From NCBI GenBank assembly GCA_902547825.1, contig CACCPE010000002.1, positions 38,159-102,158 on the forward strand: DNA of 64,000 nt. Direction: 5' to 3'. Position 1 is the stretch's first letter; each line of letters begins with the position of its first letter. Positions 35,177 through 45,245 of this stretch are shown in pieces. Both the position numbers and the translations under genes were made by a program. The stretch is from an uncultured Pelagibacteraceae bacterium (GTDB lineage: Bacteria; Pseudomonadota; Alphaproteobacteria; Pelagibacterales; Pelagibacteraceae). The notes beneath the pieces were generated by a model. It did no database searches, had not been told where the DNA came from, and saw only the letters and a program-made list of their open reading frames with translations.

Positions 35177-36136
35177 TTAAATTTTATTAATATATTCTAT
35201 ACATTTTTTAAGACTTAAAGGATTGGCTAAATTCTTTCCTATAATCTCTTTGGCTGTTCCGTGATCAGGAGAAACTCTAGGGTATTTAAGTCCTAATGTG
35301 ATATTAATTGCATTAAATTTAAAAATTGACTTAAACGGCCCAAGAACTTGATCATGGTACATGCCGATTATCACATTGTACTTTTTATAATCATTTATGA
35401 AAATAGTATCAGCTGAAAAAGGTCCTTTTACACTAATCCCTAGTTTTTTAATTTTTTTTAAAGAGGGTATTATTATTTTTTTTTCTTCAGATTTTTTATC
35501 TAATTCTGCATTATGTGGGTTTAATCCTAAAATTGCAAATTTAGGTCTTTTATTAAATCTTTTTTTATACCAAGAATTAATTCTAGAAACTTTTTTAACT
35601 ATTAGATTTTTATTTATATGTTTTGAAACCTGATTTATGTCTATATGGGTTGTAATGGGGCAAACTGACAATTTATTATTACTAATTAACATTACTTCAG
35701 ATCTGTTATAAATTTTACATTTTGCAGCTAAATATTCAGTGACACCAATTTTTTTTTTATTTAATAAATTTTTATTTATTGAGCAATTTATTACTCCTTT
35801 AACCTTATTTTTAATAGCATATTTGTGGGCTAAATTTAAAGACTTGGTTATAAAACGCGATGATTCATTTTTATTTACGTCAAAAGGGTTTTTAAATTTT
35901 AAATCTATATCTATTACTTTCAATTTATTTTCTCTTATGTTTTCATCAATATTTTTGACTGCTTCTAATTTGATTGAATAATTGAGTTTTTTTAATTGTT
36001 TTTTTAATAGATCAATGTTCGAGATTAAATAAATCTTATTTTTAATATTTTTTGGAATTTTTTTCCAACATTTATATATAATTTCAGTATTTATACTGTT
36101 TGGATCTCCAAAAATGATTATTATTTTTTCTTTCAT
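35177..36136 (-). CDS. pdxA: 4-hydroxythreonine-4-phosphate dehydrogenase
   Basis: 319 aa; pyridoxal-phosphate (vitamin B6) synthesis via the DXP-dependent route. The metal-binding histidines are visible in TTHIDINQ, GMYHDQVLGPFK and SPDHGTAKEI. The N-terminal glycine-rich segment is degenerate (GDPNSINTEII against the usual GDPAGIGPEI) but the active-site set is complete. It overlaps surA by 4 bp. Confidence 0.95.
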   Translation of the reverse strand: MKEKIIIIFGDPNSINTEIIYKCWKKIPKNIKNKIYLISNIDLLKKQLKKLNYSIKLEAVKNIDENIRENKLKVIDIDLKFKNPFDVNKNESSRFITKSLNLAHKYAIKNKVKGVINCSINKNLLNKKKIGVTEYLAAKCKIYNRSEVMLISNNKLSVCPITTHIDINQVSKHINKNLIVKKVSRINSWYKKRFNKRPKFAILGLNPHNAELDKKSEEKKIIIPSLKKIKKLGISVKGPFSADTIFINDYKKYNVIIGMYHDQVLGPFKSIFKFNAINITLGLKYPRVSPDHGTAKEIIGKNLANPLSLKKCIEYINKI

Positions 36137-37062
36137 TTATATTCAATTAGACTTGTATTTTTAAGCTTAGATAAGTGACTTCTAGAATATAAATTGAATA
36201 ATTCATTTTTTTTATTGTTTATTAAGTTTTCTCTAAGTTTTACTAAATCAATTTTTTTTGGTTCAGACAATCTTTTATCCACAATTTTTAAAAATAATAA
36301 GCTATTTTGAGATAAAATAGGCTCACTAATTTCCCCAATTTTCATTTTTGAAACTATAGAGTAAATTCTAGGAGACAAAGATTTTGAATTAATCCATCCT
36401 AAATCACCTCTTTTTTCAGAAGACAAAGATGTGCTATATTTTATTGCAGTTAATTCAAATCCTTCTGATTTAATATTTTCTTTAATTTCTAAAATAGTTT
36501 CTTTATCTTTATCATTATTATTTAAAAGTACTTCTATTTCAGAAATTCTAAATTCTTCAATTTTTTTTTGATTATTCGCTAAATTTTCAATTTCTAAATT
36601 AATAGAATTTTCGTCAATTTTTATTTTATTTGAATAAATTTTATAAATAAATTGTTGCCACTTAAATTGGGTTTCTATTTCCTCAAGAAATAAAGCGTAA
36701 TCTAAATTATTTTTTTCAAATTTATCCTTTAATGTTGCTACATCATTTGATGAAATTAAATTTAAGTATTCATTTATTTGTTTCGGATTATTTTTAAAAT
36801 TATATTTTGATAATTCGATTTTTTTAAGTTTAAAAAGAATTAAAGACTCTAAAGCTTGTTTCTTGATATTATCAATATTTTTTTGGTTTATCTCCTGATT
36901 ATTCAATATAAGTGAACTTAAGATTTTATTTTTTACCTCATAATTGCTTATAATTTCGTTTTCTACTTTAAGAACAATTTTATTTTCAATTTTAGCCATT
37001 GAAGGATTTTGAGTCAAAATGAAAATACTAAGATAAAGACACAATTTTACAAAATTCTTCAT
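36133..37062 (-). CDS. surA: Periplasmic peptidyl-prolyl isomerase/chaperone SurA
   Basis: 309 aa with a signal peptide (about 1-23, ending SMA), an N-terminal SurA chaperone domain (IVLKVENEIISNYEVKNKI) and a single parvulin domain (IKYSTSLSSEKRGDLGWINS, then GEISEPILSQNSLLFLKI). E. coli SurA has two parvulin domains and is ~430 aa; one domain is common in alphaproteobacteria. It escorts outer-membrane proteins such as LptD, whose gene it overlaps. Confidence 0.92.
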   Translation of the reverse strand: MKNFVKLCLYLSIFILTQNPSMAKIENKIVLKVENEIISNYEVKNKILSSLILNNQEINQKNIDNIKKQALESLILFKLKKIELSKYNFKNNPKQINEYLNLISSNDVATLKDKFEKNNLDYALFLEEIETQFKWQQFIYKIYSNKIKIDENSINLEIENLANNQKKIEEFRISEIEVLLNNNDKDKETILEIKENIKSEGFELTAIKYSTSLSSEKRGDLGWINSKSLSPRIYSIVSKMKIGEISEPILSQNSLLFLKIVDKRLSEPKKIDLVKLRENLINNKKNELFNLYSRSHLSKLKNTSLIEYK

Positions 37063-39464
37063 TTACTAAACGATGGTGAATTAATATTGCCAAACGGCGT
37101 TAGGGTAACTTTAAACATCAAAGAATTTTCAGGTTCAAGCTCGGAGTCTGTGTAAAATTCTCTCCTATAAACTAATCCAGCTCTTAAACAATCATTTAAA
37201 TATTCATAACTTAAATTATAAAACTCAGATGAATCAGTTACTAGATTTCTTTTTGTTTCAAACGAAAAGACACCTTGATCTTTGTTTAAAAGATTTACTT
37301 TTGTTTTAAAATATTCTTTATCTCCAACATGTTTATTTTCTTGAAGATAATTTAAATCTACTTCAATTGAATTTAAATTAAAGCGCGTTCCTATTTCATT
37401 ATAATTAAAATCAGTGTAGTTTTGGTCAATTGAAAAATCATAATTTAAACTAATTTTATCGTTTATTTTATAATTGGCTGAACCAAATACATCCGATATT
37501 TTTTCATCTAAACTTGTTTTTGACGCCATTTTTTTATTTTCTTTTTGATTAAAAACTTGTGCTAAAGAAAAATCAAAATCTTTATTATTTTGTTTTAAAT
37601 TATAATCAAAACCTATTGTTGAACTTAAACCAGTCTCAAAGTTGTTAATTTTATTAATCCTATCCATTTCAAATGCAGTGATTGGTGTTAATCTGCTACC
37701 AGCAGTATCTTTTCTCATACTACCAGGTGCATACCTAATGAGCATTTTTGGTGTTAGAAAATGATTAGTATTATTCACATTTTTATATAAATCAATTTGA
37801 GAAAACAAACCTAAAGCACCAAAAATTTCACTGGTAGTATCTTTTTTATAAAGATCAACATTCTTAGTTTCGTAATTTATATTTTTTATGTTCCCTAAAA
37901 CTTTTGTATTTAATCCCTTTTCAAAATTTTTCTCTACAAAGTTCCAATTTAAATCATTTATTAAAAAACGAGTTGTCTTATTTGTATCATAGTTATGTAC
38001 TTTTAAATTAGTTTGCAAATCAAGATTTCCAAAATTATTATTACTAAAAAGATTTTTATCAATTGTAACCTCAGGTAATAAATATTCATATTTATCATTG
38101 TAAGTATCTTTTAAGGTCTCATAAATACTAGCATTAAAGCCTAAAAACATATCTTCATCTTGATGAGTATAATTCAAAGAACTTTCTAGAGTATCTGTAT
38201 TAAAATCAACTAAATTAGATTTAATTTTATATAATTTTAAATATTTATCGTTAGATACATTCTGCAATGACAAACTTAAGCTACTGTCTGAACCATTTTT
38301 ATTAGAAAAGTTTTTTATAAATTTAGAAAAAAAATGTGATTTTTCACCGGCCTTTTTTGTAATACTTGTTTTTTTGTAACCTTTTGTATAACCAAAATCT
38401 GCTAAAAAATTTGATTTTTTAAACGCTTGATGATATTCACCTAAAAATAAAGGATTTTCAGTAAAATATAAATTATTTGTGATCGTAAAATTTTTATCCT
38501 TGCCTACTGCCCAGAAGTACGGAATAGACATTCCCGATCCAAGGTTTTTGGTATCAGAATATGAAGGTGGCAAAAAACCTGATCTTCTGTCAACCGTAGG
38601 ATCTGGATGAGATAATTTTGGTAAATAAAAAATTGGAATATCGTAAACTTTCACAACCGCATTGTTATAGTAGATAGTTTTCTTTTTATTATCATGAAGC
38701 ATTTTTGATGACTGGATAGTCCAAGGAGGACATTTATCATTTTCTCGATAATCGCATAATGTGAAAACACTTTTACCAAATAATTTTTTGTCTTTTTGCA
38801 GCTTTACAGTATTAGCAAAAATTCTGGGCTTATTTCTTGTGTTAATTTTAAAATCCTCTTGGTTGAGAAAAGCTTTTATATCAGTACCTAACATTTCCTT
38901 TTTTTTTGTATCAATGTAAAGTTGAGAAAATTCATAAGAATTCTCCATCTTGTCAATGAGCTTTACAGATCCTATAGACTTAAAAATATTTGATGATGTT
39001 TGGTATTCAAAATTTTCCAAATATATTTTATTATCATCAGTATCTGTAATAATAGTTTTATCTGAAGATTTAATTATACCTTTTTTATCATCTAAGAAAA
39101 TATTTTGCCCATCTATGATGTAGTTTTCTGATGTAATAATTTTCGTTTTACCTTTACTTTTGAATAATTTTTTTTTCTCGAAATACTCAGCATATTCAGT
39201 TTGAACAATATTATTATTTACATCGATGGCTTTAATATTATTCTTTAATATTATGAATTGTAGTTTTTTGTTATACTCTGCAAATTGAGCTTCAATCGTA
39301 CTATTGTTCCCAGTTCGCACCAAAACATCTTTTTCAAAAATTGAGGTTTCATTATTCTTGTTAATAGATATGTTTTTAGCTTCAATAAATAAATTATCTG
39401 CAAGTAAAGTATTTTTAAAAAAAACTAAAAAAAAAATGATTAGGATATAAAATTTATTTTTCAT
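37059..39464 (-). CDS. lptD: LPS-assembly outer membrane protein LptD
   Basis: About 801 aa. After a signal peptide (MKNKFYILIIFFLVFFKN) comes an OstA/LptA-like periplasmic domain and then a long beta-barrel. Family segments are GKSVFTLCDYRENDKCPPW, IFYLPKLSHPDPTVDRRSGFLPPSY and the C-terminal YLNDCLRAGLVYRREF with the conserved cysteine. It inserts lipopolysaccharide in the outer leaflet. The longest frame begins at TTG 39482, but ATG 39464 gives a proper signal peptide and was chosen. It overlaps lptG upstream and surA downstream. Confidence 0.94.
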   Translation of the reverse strand: MKNKFYILIIFFLVFFKNTLLADNLFIEAKNISINKNNETSIFEKDVLVRTGNNSTIEAQFAEYNKKLQFIILKNNIKAIDVNNNIVQTEYAEYFEKKKLFKSKGKTKIITSENYIIDGQNIFLDDKKGIIKSSDKTIITDTDDNKIYLENFEYQTSSNIFKSIGSVKLIDKMENSYEFSQLYIDTKKKEMLGTDIKAFLNQEDFKINTRNKPRIFANTVKLQKDKKLFGKSVFTLCDYRENDKCPPWTIQSSKMLHDNKKKTIYYNNAVVKVYDIPIFYLPKLSHPDPTVDRRSGFLPPSYSDTKNLGSGMSIPYFWAVGKDKNFTITNNLYFTENPLFLGEYHQAFKKSNFLADFGYTKGYKKTSITKKAGEKSHFFSKFIKNFSNKNGSDSSLSLSLQNVSNDKYLKLYKIKSNLVDFNTDTLESSLNYTHQDEDMFLGFNASIYETLKDTYNDKYEYLLPEVTIDKNLFSNNNFGNLDLQTNLKVHNYDTNKTTRFLINDLNWNFVEKNFEKGLNTKVLGNIKNINYETKNVDLYKKDTTSEIFGALGLFSQIDLYKNVNNTNHFLTPKMLIRYAPGSMRKDTAGSRLTPITAFEMDRINKINNFETGLSSTIGFDYNLKQNNKDFDFSLAQVFNQKENKKMASKTSLDEKISDVFGSANYKINDKISLNYDFSIDQNYTDFNYNEIGTRFNLNSIEVDLNYLQENKHVGDKEYFKTKVNLLNKDQGVFSFETKRNLVTDSSEFYNLSYEYLNDCLRAGLVYRREFYTDSELEPENSLMFKVTLTPFGNINSPSFSK

Positions 39465-40542
39465 TAATTTGTAATACCCCAATAAAAGTAAAAAAACTAA
39501 GTGCCATTACTGGTGCCCAAACTGCTAATATAAGTGGTATCCTGTCTGTTTGTCCCAAGGCCAATGAAAGATCCTTAAAATAGAAAGTTAAAACACTAGT
39601 TATCAATCCTAAAACAATTAGCCTTACATTGTCTGATTTTTGAAGATTATTCATAGTAAAAACAGAGGCTAAACCGGTCATTAAAAGTAAGAAAAAAGGT
39701 ATAGATAACATTGTATGTAAGCTTTGTTTTAAGAAACTTTTATTATAACCACTATCAAGTAAATCGTCATAGTTAATTACAATATCAATAAAAGACATAG
39801 TATCGAAGTTTTTGAAAAGACTATTAATTTTCTCATAATCATAATTCGAAAAAATTTCAAAATTTTCCAATTTTTTACTCTCTAAAACTCCATTTATAGG
39901 TTTAAAAATAGTTACATTTTCTAATATCCATTTTTTATCGCTTATATTAACTTTATTTGAAGTAATCTTTTCTTTTAAATTAGAATTTTCATCCAAATGA
40001 AAAATTGTTACATCTAATAAATTTAGACCCTGTGGTTTATTTGCTGAAATAACACGATGCGTGTCATCAAAATATTCTTTGATCCAAAGTCCATTTTTAT
40101 TAAATGTTACTAAGTGATCAATATCTCTTGAATAATTTGATTTAGTTTTTTCATAGTATTTTGACATAGAAGAAGTTATTGGATTGATCAAAATTAATAT
40201 TGCCCAACCCAAAATAAAAGATGTTAATGCTAAAATAAAAAATATTTTAATATTTGAGTATCCAAATACTTTTAAAGTTAATAAATCTTTATTATTTCTT
40301 ATACTTAACATAAACCACATACTTGAAATAAAAATTATAAATGGAAGTATCTTAATTAGCATTCCTGGTATAAGTATACTCGTGAGAATTAAAGGCGTAA
40401 AAATACTCACATTTAAATTTTTAAAAAATTCAATTTCTTCAAATAAATTTAAAATCATTCCGAAACAATAAAAAACTAAAACTACTATGAGAAATCTTTT
40501 TAAAAAATTTTTTAAAATATAATTTAAAATTACTTTATTCAT
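39454..40542 (-). CDS. lptG: LPS export ABC transporter permease LptG
   Basis: 362-aa YjgP/YjgQ family permease: three N-terminal helices, a periplasmic domain (residues ~125-265) and three C-terminal helices. With LptF and the LptB ATPase it extracts LPS from the inner membrane. Its start overlaps lptF by 8 bp and its stop overlaps the lptD start, indicating tight coupling. lptB, lptA and lptC are not in the window. Confidence 0.92.
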   Translation of the reverse strand: MNKVILNYILKNFLKRFLIVVLVFYCFGMILNLFEEIEFFKNLNVSIFTPLILTSILIPGMLIKILPFIIFISSMWFMLSIRNNKDLLTLKVFGYSNIKIFFILALTSFILGWAILILINPITSSMSKYYEKTKSNYSRDIDHLVTFNKNGLWIKEYFDDTHRVISANKPQGLNLLDVTIFHLDENSNLKEKITSNKVNISDKKWILENVTIFKPINGVLESKKLENFEIFSNYDYEKINSLFKNFDTMSFIDIVINYDDLLDSGYNKSFLKQSLHTMLSIPFFLLLMTGLASVFTMNNLQKSDNVRLIVLGLITSVLTFYFKDLSLALGQTDRIPLILAVWAPVMALSFFTFIGVLQINEK

Positions 40543-41662
40543 AAATCTTTGACTCGTTAGAAAATTTTAAAAATAAATATGTATAAATTGAACAAAATAG
40601 TAAAAAAGGTGAAATAACAAAAGCTATTCTTGTAAGATGATTAATTCCAGTATACCTTACAGTCATTTCTGTTACTATTAGTAATAAGAAACTATAAATA
40701 AATATACTTGGCTTATTTAAATATATTTTTTTAGTTTTGATTAATAGCAATGAACAAATTAACGCTAAAACAGGTATATAAAAGGGGAGTATTATTCGTC
40801 TGTTCAGTGTAGGCAAAATTTCTTTCTTAACATCTCCTTTACATATTTCATTGTTATTCTCTCTGCTAACAAAACAACCTAAGAGCTTTATTGTTCCGGT
40901 CTCCTGCAATTTAGGACTTTTGATTGTAGTAGTTGAAAGACTACTCAGATCTATATTAAGTTGATCAAATTTTATGATTTCATTTTCGTCGCTATTGTTT
41001 TTCGAAGAAATAATTTGACCATTAAATAAAAACATTTTCCTTTTTTCTACAATTCCACTTTTAGCAATTATAGTAGTACTACTTGATTTTTTTATATTAG
41101 ACGAAAGCCCTTTTAGATTATTCCCTCTATCATGGAGAAAAATATTTTTTAACTCATTATTAATTTTTTTTTCAACTAAAAAAGTAAATCCTTTGAAGGA
41201 GTCGCTAAATTGTTGTGTTTTAACAGTTGGTAAAAATGAGTTAAATTGTTCTTGGCTTAAAAGTTTTCTTGACTTATTTAACGCATGAGGCGTTAAAAAG
41301 GTCGACAAAATTAAATAAAAAATTAAAACTGAAATAGATATAATAAAAAATAAGTTAATGACTCTCATTTTTTTTACTCCTGAGGTCCACAAAATTACAA
41401 ATTCACTGTCCTGAATATGTTTTATTATAAATATTGATAAGGATAACAAAAATGATAATGGTATAAATTTTGGTGTTATTCCAAAAAGATTTAACAAAGA
41501 ATATTTAAAATATGTACCTACTGGATAACCATTCTCAACTATGAGATCTAAAAAGCTAACTGACCTTACCGTTAGTGCTATGAGAGACAAACCAAACAAA
41601 ATGACAAAAAATGTTTTAATTATCTCTATAAAAAAGTTTCGATAAATTTTGTTTCGTAGCAT
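40535..41662 (-). CDS. lptF: LPS export ABC transporter permease LptF
   Basis: 375-aa YjgP/YjgQ family permease with the same 3+3 helix plan as LptG. Typical marks are the TSGVKKMRVINLFF coupling loop and RRIILPFYIPVLALI before the last helices. First gene of lptF-lptG-lptD-surA-pdxA-rsmA; a promoter is seen at 41679-41707. Confidence 0.92.
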   Translation of the reverse strand: MLRNKIYRNFFIEIIKTFFVILFGLSLIALTVRSVSFLDLIVENGYPVGTYFKYSLLNLFGITPKFIPLSFLLSLSIFIIKHIQDSEFVILWTSGVKKMRVINLFFIISISVLIFYLILSTFLTPHALNKSRKLLSQEQFNSFLPTVKTQQFSDSFKGFTFLVEKKINNELKNIFLHDRGNNLKGLSSNIKKSSSTTIIAKSGIVEKRKMFLFNGQIISSKNNSDENEIIKFDQLNIDLSSLSTTTIKSPKLQETGTIKLLGCFVSRENNNEICKGDVKKEILPTLNRRIILPFYIPVLALICSLLLIKTKKIYLNKPSIFIYSFLLLIVTEMTVRYTGINHLTRIAFVISPFLLFCSIYTYLFLKFSNESKIYE

Positions 41663-41678
41663 GATAATTTATTGTATA

Positions 41679-41707
41679 TAAATAAAGCAACCTCCAATAA
41701 ATTTCAA
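41679..41707 (-). promoter_or_regulatory. Probable promoter of the lptF string
   Basis: On the minus strand, -35 TTGAAA (41707-41702) and -10 TATTTA (41684-41679) are 17 bp apart. The predicted start would leave only about a 10-base leader before the lptF ATG. Confidence 0.5.
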
Positions 41708-41736
41708 TCTATGGTTTAACTATGTCCAATTTTCCA

Positions 41737-41765
41737 TTGAAATCTGATATATTTGGACATATATA
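41737..41765 (+). promoter_or_regulatory. Promoter of pepA-ndk
   Basis: TTGAAA (41737-41742) and TATATA (41760-41765) are spaced by exactly 17 bp. The start would fall near 41772, 26 bp before ATG 41798. This argues against the TTG at 41753, which lies inside the promoter. Confidence 0.65.
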
Positions 41766-41797
41766 GCTCTCATCTCGATCAAATTTATGAAAAATTT

Positions 41798-43261
41798 ATG
41801 TCTGTAAAAATTAATTACTCAAAAAAAAGCTCTGCTAAATATTTAAACAATCTGATCATTTTTTCAGATGATAAATTTGGTTTAAATAAGATAAAAAAAT
41901 TCTTATCCACTTCAGAATTTTCTTATATTAACGATTTAATTAAAAATAGTGATTTAAAAAAAAATTTATTAGTTTTTGAATTGAATTCAAAAAAAAAGAT
42001 TATAATTATATCAATCAAAAATAATTTAAAAATTTCAGATATTGAAAATTTAGGAGCAGAACTTTACGGGCGGGCAAATCATGGAAAGGATAGTAATTAC
42101 TTATTAATTTCTGATAGCATCTCAGATAAGTATGACAATTTTTTAGGTCATTTTCTTCATGGTCTTAAATTGAAATCTTACGAATTTAAAAAATATAAAA
42201 CAAAAAAAGAATCTCGTATAATTTCAATTAGCGTTGTAGGAAACAAAAACCAACCATCAAAGCAGACGCAATTAAAATTTGAAGCCTTAGAAAAAGGTAC
42301 TTTTTATGCTAGAGATCTAGTTTCAGAGCCAGGTAATATTTTGCATCCAGATGAATATGCCAAAAGAATAAATTCTTTGAAGAAAGATGGTTTAAAAGTA
42401 AATATTTATAATGAAAAGAAATTAAAAAGTCTTGGTATGCATGCCTTACTTGGCGTAGGCCAAGGAAGTATTAGAGGATCATATTTAGTTACTATGGAGT
42501 GGAATGGTGCAAAAAATAATTCTAAACCGTTAGCATTTGTTGGAAAAGGAGTATGTTTTGATACCGGTGGCTATTCATTAAAACCTGCAAAATTTATGGA
42601 AGACATGACTTATGATATGGCAGGTTCTGCGACTGTTGTTGGATTAATGAAAAATTTTGCAATAAGAAAAGCAAAGATTAATGCAGTTGGCGTTGTAGGC
42701 TTAGTTGAAAATATGGTAAGCGGAAATGCACAAAGGCCTGGAGATATTGTAAAATCTTACAGTGGCAAAACTATAGAAATTCTTAATACAGATGCCGAAG
42801 GTAGATTAGTTTTAGCTGACGCACTTACTTTCACTGAAAAAAAATATAAACCAAAATTTATTGTTGATCTCGCTACTTTAACCGGAGCTATAATAGTTTG
42901 TTTAGGTTCAGAATATGCAGGTCTTTTTTCAAATGATGATAAATTATCAAAACAAATTTTTGATGCTGGTGAAAAAGTTGAAGAGAAAGTATGGAGAATG
43001 CCTTTACATAAAAATTATGATAAATTAATGAATTCTAAAAATGCTGATGTTCAAAATATAAATTACGTAGGGGGAGCTGGTTCAACTACTGCAGCACAAT
43101 TTTTACAAAGATTTATTTTAAATAAAACTCCATGGGCCCATTTAGATATAGCAGGCATGGCTTTTTCTAAATATGGAGGAGCGCTCAACTCGGCAGGAGC
43201 AACTGGTTTCGGGGTAAGACTTCTTAATGAATTAGTAGAAAAAAATTATGAGAAAAATTGA
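41798..43261 (+). CDS. pepA: Leucyl aminopeptidase (M17)
   Basis: 487 aa from ATG 41798. It is a di-zinc hexameric exopeptidase that removes N-terminal residues from peptides. The catalytic C-terminal domain has VGKGVCFDTGGYSLKP, MTYDMAGSATVVG, and the signature NTDAEGRLVLADAL, which together supply the metal ligands and the arginine. The N-terminal domain is weakly conserved. It overlaps ndk by 14 bp. A Xer-recombination or DNA-binding role, known for E. coli PepA, cannot be inferred here. Confidence 0.95.
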   Translation: MSVKINYSKKSSAKYLNNLIIFSDDKFGLNKIKKFLSTSEFSYINDLIKNSDLKKNLLVFELNSKKKIIIISIKNNLKISDIENLGAELYGRANHGKDSNYLLISDSISDKYDNFLGHFLHGLKLKSYEFKKYKTKKESRIISISVVGNKNQPSKQTQLKFEALEKGTFYARDLVSEPGNILHPDEYAKRINSLKKDGLKVNIYNEKKLKSLGMHALLGVGQGSIRGSYLVTMEWNGAKNNSKPLAFVGKGVCFDTGGYSLKPAKFMEDMTYDMAGSATVVGLMKNFAIRKAKINAVGVVGLVENMVSGNAQRPGDIVKSYSGKTIEILNTDAEGRLVLADALTFTEKKYKPKFIVDLATLTGAIIVCLGSEYAGLFSNDDKLSKQIFDAGEKVEEKVWRMPLHKNYDKLMNSKNADVQNINYVGGAGSTTAAQFLQRFILNKTPWAHLDIAGMAFSKYGGALNSAGATGFGVRLLNELVEKNYEKN

Positions 43262-43658
43262 GCAAACTCTCTCAATTATAAAACCTGATGCTGTCGAAAG
43301 AAATCTTGTAGATGAAATAAAATCTATATTTACGAAAAATAATTTAATTATTAAAGAGAATAAAAAAATCCATATAACAAAAGAGGAAGCTGCTGAATTT
43401 TATAAAGTTCACCAATCTAAACCTTTTTATGATGATTTATGCTCGTATCTTTCATCTGGCCCAATACTAGTAATGATTTTAGAGGGAGAAAATGCTGTTT
43501 CTTCAAATAGAAAATTAATGGGAGCTACAGATCCTTTAAAAGCGGAAGAAAACACAATTAGGAAATTGTATGGTGTCTCTATTGATAAAAATTCTGTTCA
43601 TGGATCCGACTCATTAGAAAACGCGAAAAAAGAAATAAAATTTTTTTTTAAAAACTAA
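43248..43658 (+). CDS. ndk: Nucleoside diphosphate kinase
   Basis: 136 aa; equalises NTP pools. It begins EQTLSIIKPDAVERNL and has the phosphohistidine site in SVHGSDSLENA. The length is slightly below the usual 140-143. It follows pepA with overlap and meets purN tail-to-tail (CTAA). Confidence 0.97.
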   Translation: MRKIEQTLSIIKPDAVERNLVDEIKSIFTKNNLIIKENKKIHITKEEAAEFYKVHQSKPFYDDLCSYLSSGPILVMILEGENAVSSNRKLMGATDPLKAEENTIRKLYGVSIDKNSVHGSDSLENAKKEIKFFFKN

Positions 43659-44215
43659 TTTCTAAAAACCTTAATTATAGCCTCTGGAAAAGAAGTGTAT
43701 TCTAACTTTTGCGTTTTAGTTTTAAGAGTTTCTTCATCATCTTCGGAAGAAATGAAAAAACTCTTTTGTGTTATTATATTTCCACTATCTAATTTTTCAT
43801 TGACATAATGTACTGTACATCCTGATTTTACCTCATTATTTTTCTTAATTCTTAAAAATGTATTTAAACCTTTAAATTTTGGTAGAAGAGATGGATGAAT
43901 ATTTATAATTTTTTTTTTATATTTCTGAAGAATTCTTTTTGAAATTATTTTCATATAACCAGCCAAACATATAAAAGATATTTTATAATTCTTTAAATTG
44001 AGTAAAATTTTACTCTCATAATTTCTATTATTGGTATTTACAATTAATATGGGAATTCCATTTTTCCTCGCATAATTCAAACCTTTAGCTTTTTTGTTAT
44101 TACTAATCACAAGTCTAATATTAATTGGGAAAATATACTCTCTTGATTTAAGTAATAAATTTCTAAGATTAGTACCTTTTCCAGAGATAAATACACAGGT
44201 GTTTTTTTTTACCAT
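43655..44215 (-). CDS. purN: Phosphoribosylglycinamide formyltransferase
   Basis: 186 aa; third step of purine synthesis using 10-formyl-tetrahydrofolate. It has FISGKGTNLRNLL at the N-terminus (phosphate loop), CLAGYMKIIS, the catalytic HPSLLPKFKG and GCTVHYVNEKLDSG. It overlaps purM by 7 bp. A PurT alternative is not needed. Confidence 0.95.
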   Translation of the reverse strand: MVKKNTCVFISGKGTNLRNLLLKSREYIFPINIRLVISNNKKAKGLNYARKNGIPILIVNTNNRNYESKILLNLKNYKISFICLAGYMKIISKRILQKYKKKIINIHPSLLPKFKGLNTFLRIKKNNEVKSGCTVHYVNEKLDSGNIITQKSFFISSEDDEETLKTKTQKLEYTSFPEAIIKVFRN

Positions 44216-45237
44216 AATAAAGAATTGGTGATATTATTTTTTTTTCCATTTTTGGATAAGTAACCTATTTTGTAAGGTCTATATTTTTTTGGAAATATCT
44301 TAACTATTTTTTTTAAATTTTTTTTTGGCGCAATAATACAAAAACCGACTCCACAATTAAACGTTGTTAACATTTCTTTATCAGAAATATTTTTTCTTTT
44401 AAGCCACTTGAATATAGATCCAATTTTAATAAGTGATAAGTCTAAATTTAAAGATAAATTATCTGGTATAGATCGCATCAAATTTTCGATTAAACCTCCA
44501 CCTGTTATATGTGCAGCTGAACTTATAAGACTTTTGTTAGAAAGTTTTAATATTTCATTAGTATAAATTCTCGTTGGTTGCAATAGATCTTCTTTTAATT
44601 TTTTTTTTATCTTGACTCCTTTTATAATCTCTCTGACTAATGAATAACCATTTGAATGAATACCATTTGAAGGTATCGCAAGAATTAAGTCTCCATCTTT
44701 TACTTTTTTTTTACTTAGTAATTTTTTTTTAGAAACTATCCCAACACTAAATCCAGCTAAATCAAATTTATTTTTTGAGTATATACCTGGCATCTCAGCA
44801 GTTTCACCTCCAATTAAAGAACAATTAGCTAATTTACATCCTTTGAAAATTCCATTCAAAATTTTCTTTGTTTTTTTTAAATTTAATTTTCCTACTGCGA
44901 TATAATCCAAAAAAAATAATGGCTTTGCTCCTTGAACTATTAGATCATTCACACACATAGCAACTAAATCTATACCAATAGTGTTGAATTTATTAAATTT
45001 ATTTGCTAGATCGATTTTAGTTCCCACTCCATCAGTGCAAGAAACTATTAAAGGATCTTTAATGTTCTCTTTGCTAATATCAAAAATTGATCCAAATCCA
45101 CCAATAACTTCTTTGTTAAAATGACTATTCGTTTTTTTGACATTTTTTTTGGATAAATTAGAGATATGTTTTACTAACTTATTTGCTAATGAAATATTTA
45201 CACCACTTTTTTTGTAACTATTTTGTATTTTTTTCAT
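44209..45237 (-). CDS. purM: Phosphoribosylformylglycinamidine cyclo-ligase (AIR synthetase)
   Basis: 342 aa; closes the imidazole ring in purine synthesis. It starts NSYKKSGVNISLANKLV and includes FGSIFDI, SCTDGVGTKIDLA, LIGGETAEMPG and AHITGGGLIENL. The start codon lies only 8 bp from that of the divergent DUF2066 gene, so its promoter must lie in that gene's coding region or overlap it. Confidence 0.97.
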   Translation of the reverse strand: MKKIQNSYKKSGVNISLANKLVKHISNLSKKNVKKTNSHFNKEVIGGFGSIFDISKENIKDPLIVSCTDGVGTKIDLANKFNKFNTIGIDLVAMCVNDLIVQGAKPLFFLDYIAVGKLNLKKTKKILNGIFKGCKLANCSLIGGETAEMPGIYSKNKFDLAGFSVGIVSKKKLLSKKKVKDGDLILAIPSNGIHSNGYSLVREIIKGVKIKKKLKEDLLQPTRIYTNEILKLSNKSLISSAAHITGGGLIENLMRSIPDNLSLNLDLSLIKIGSIFKWLKRKNISDKEMLTTFNCGVGFCIIAPKKNLKKIVKIFPKKYRPYKIGYLSKNGKKNNITNSLLW

Positions 45238-45245
45238 TTATAAAA

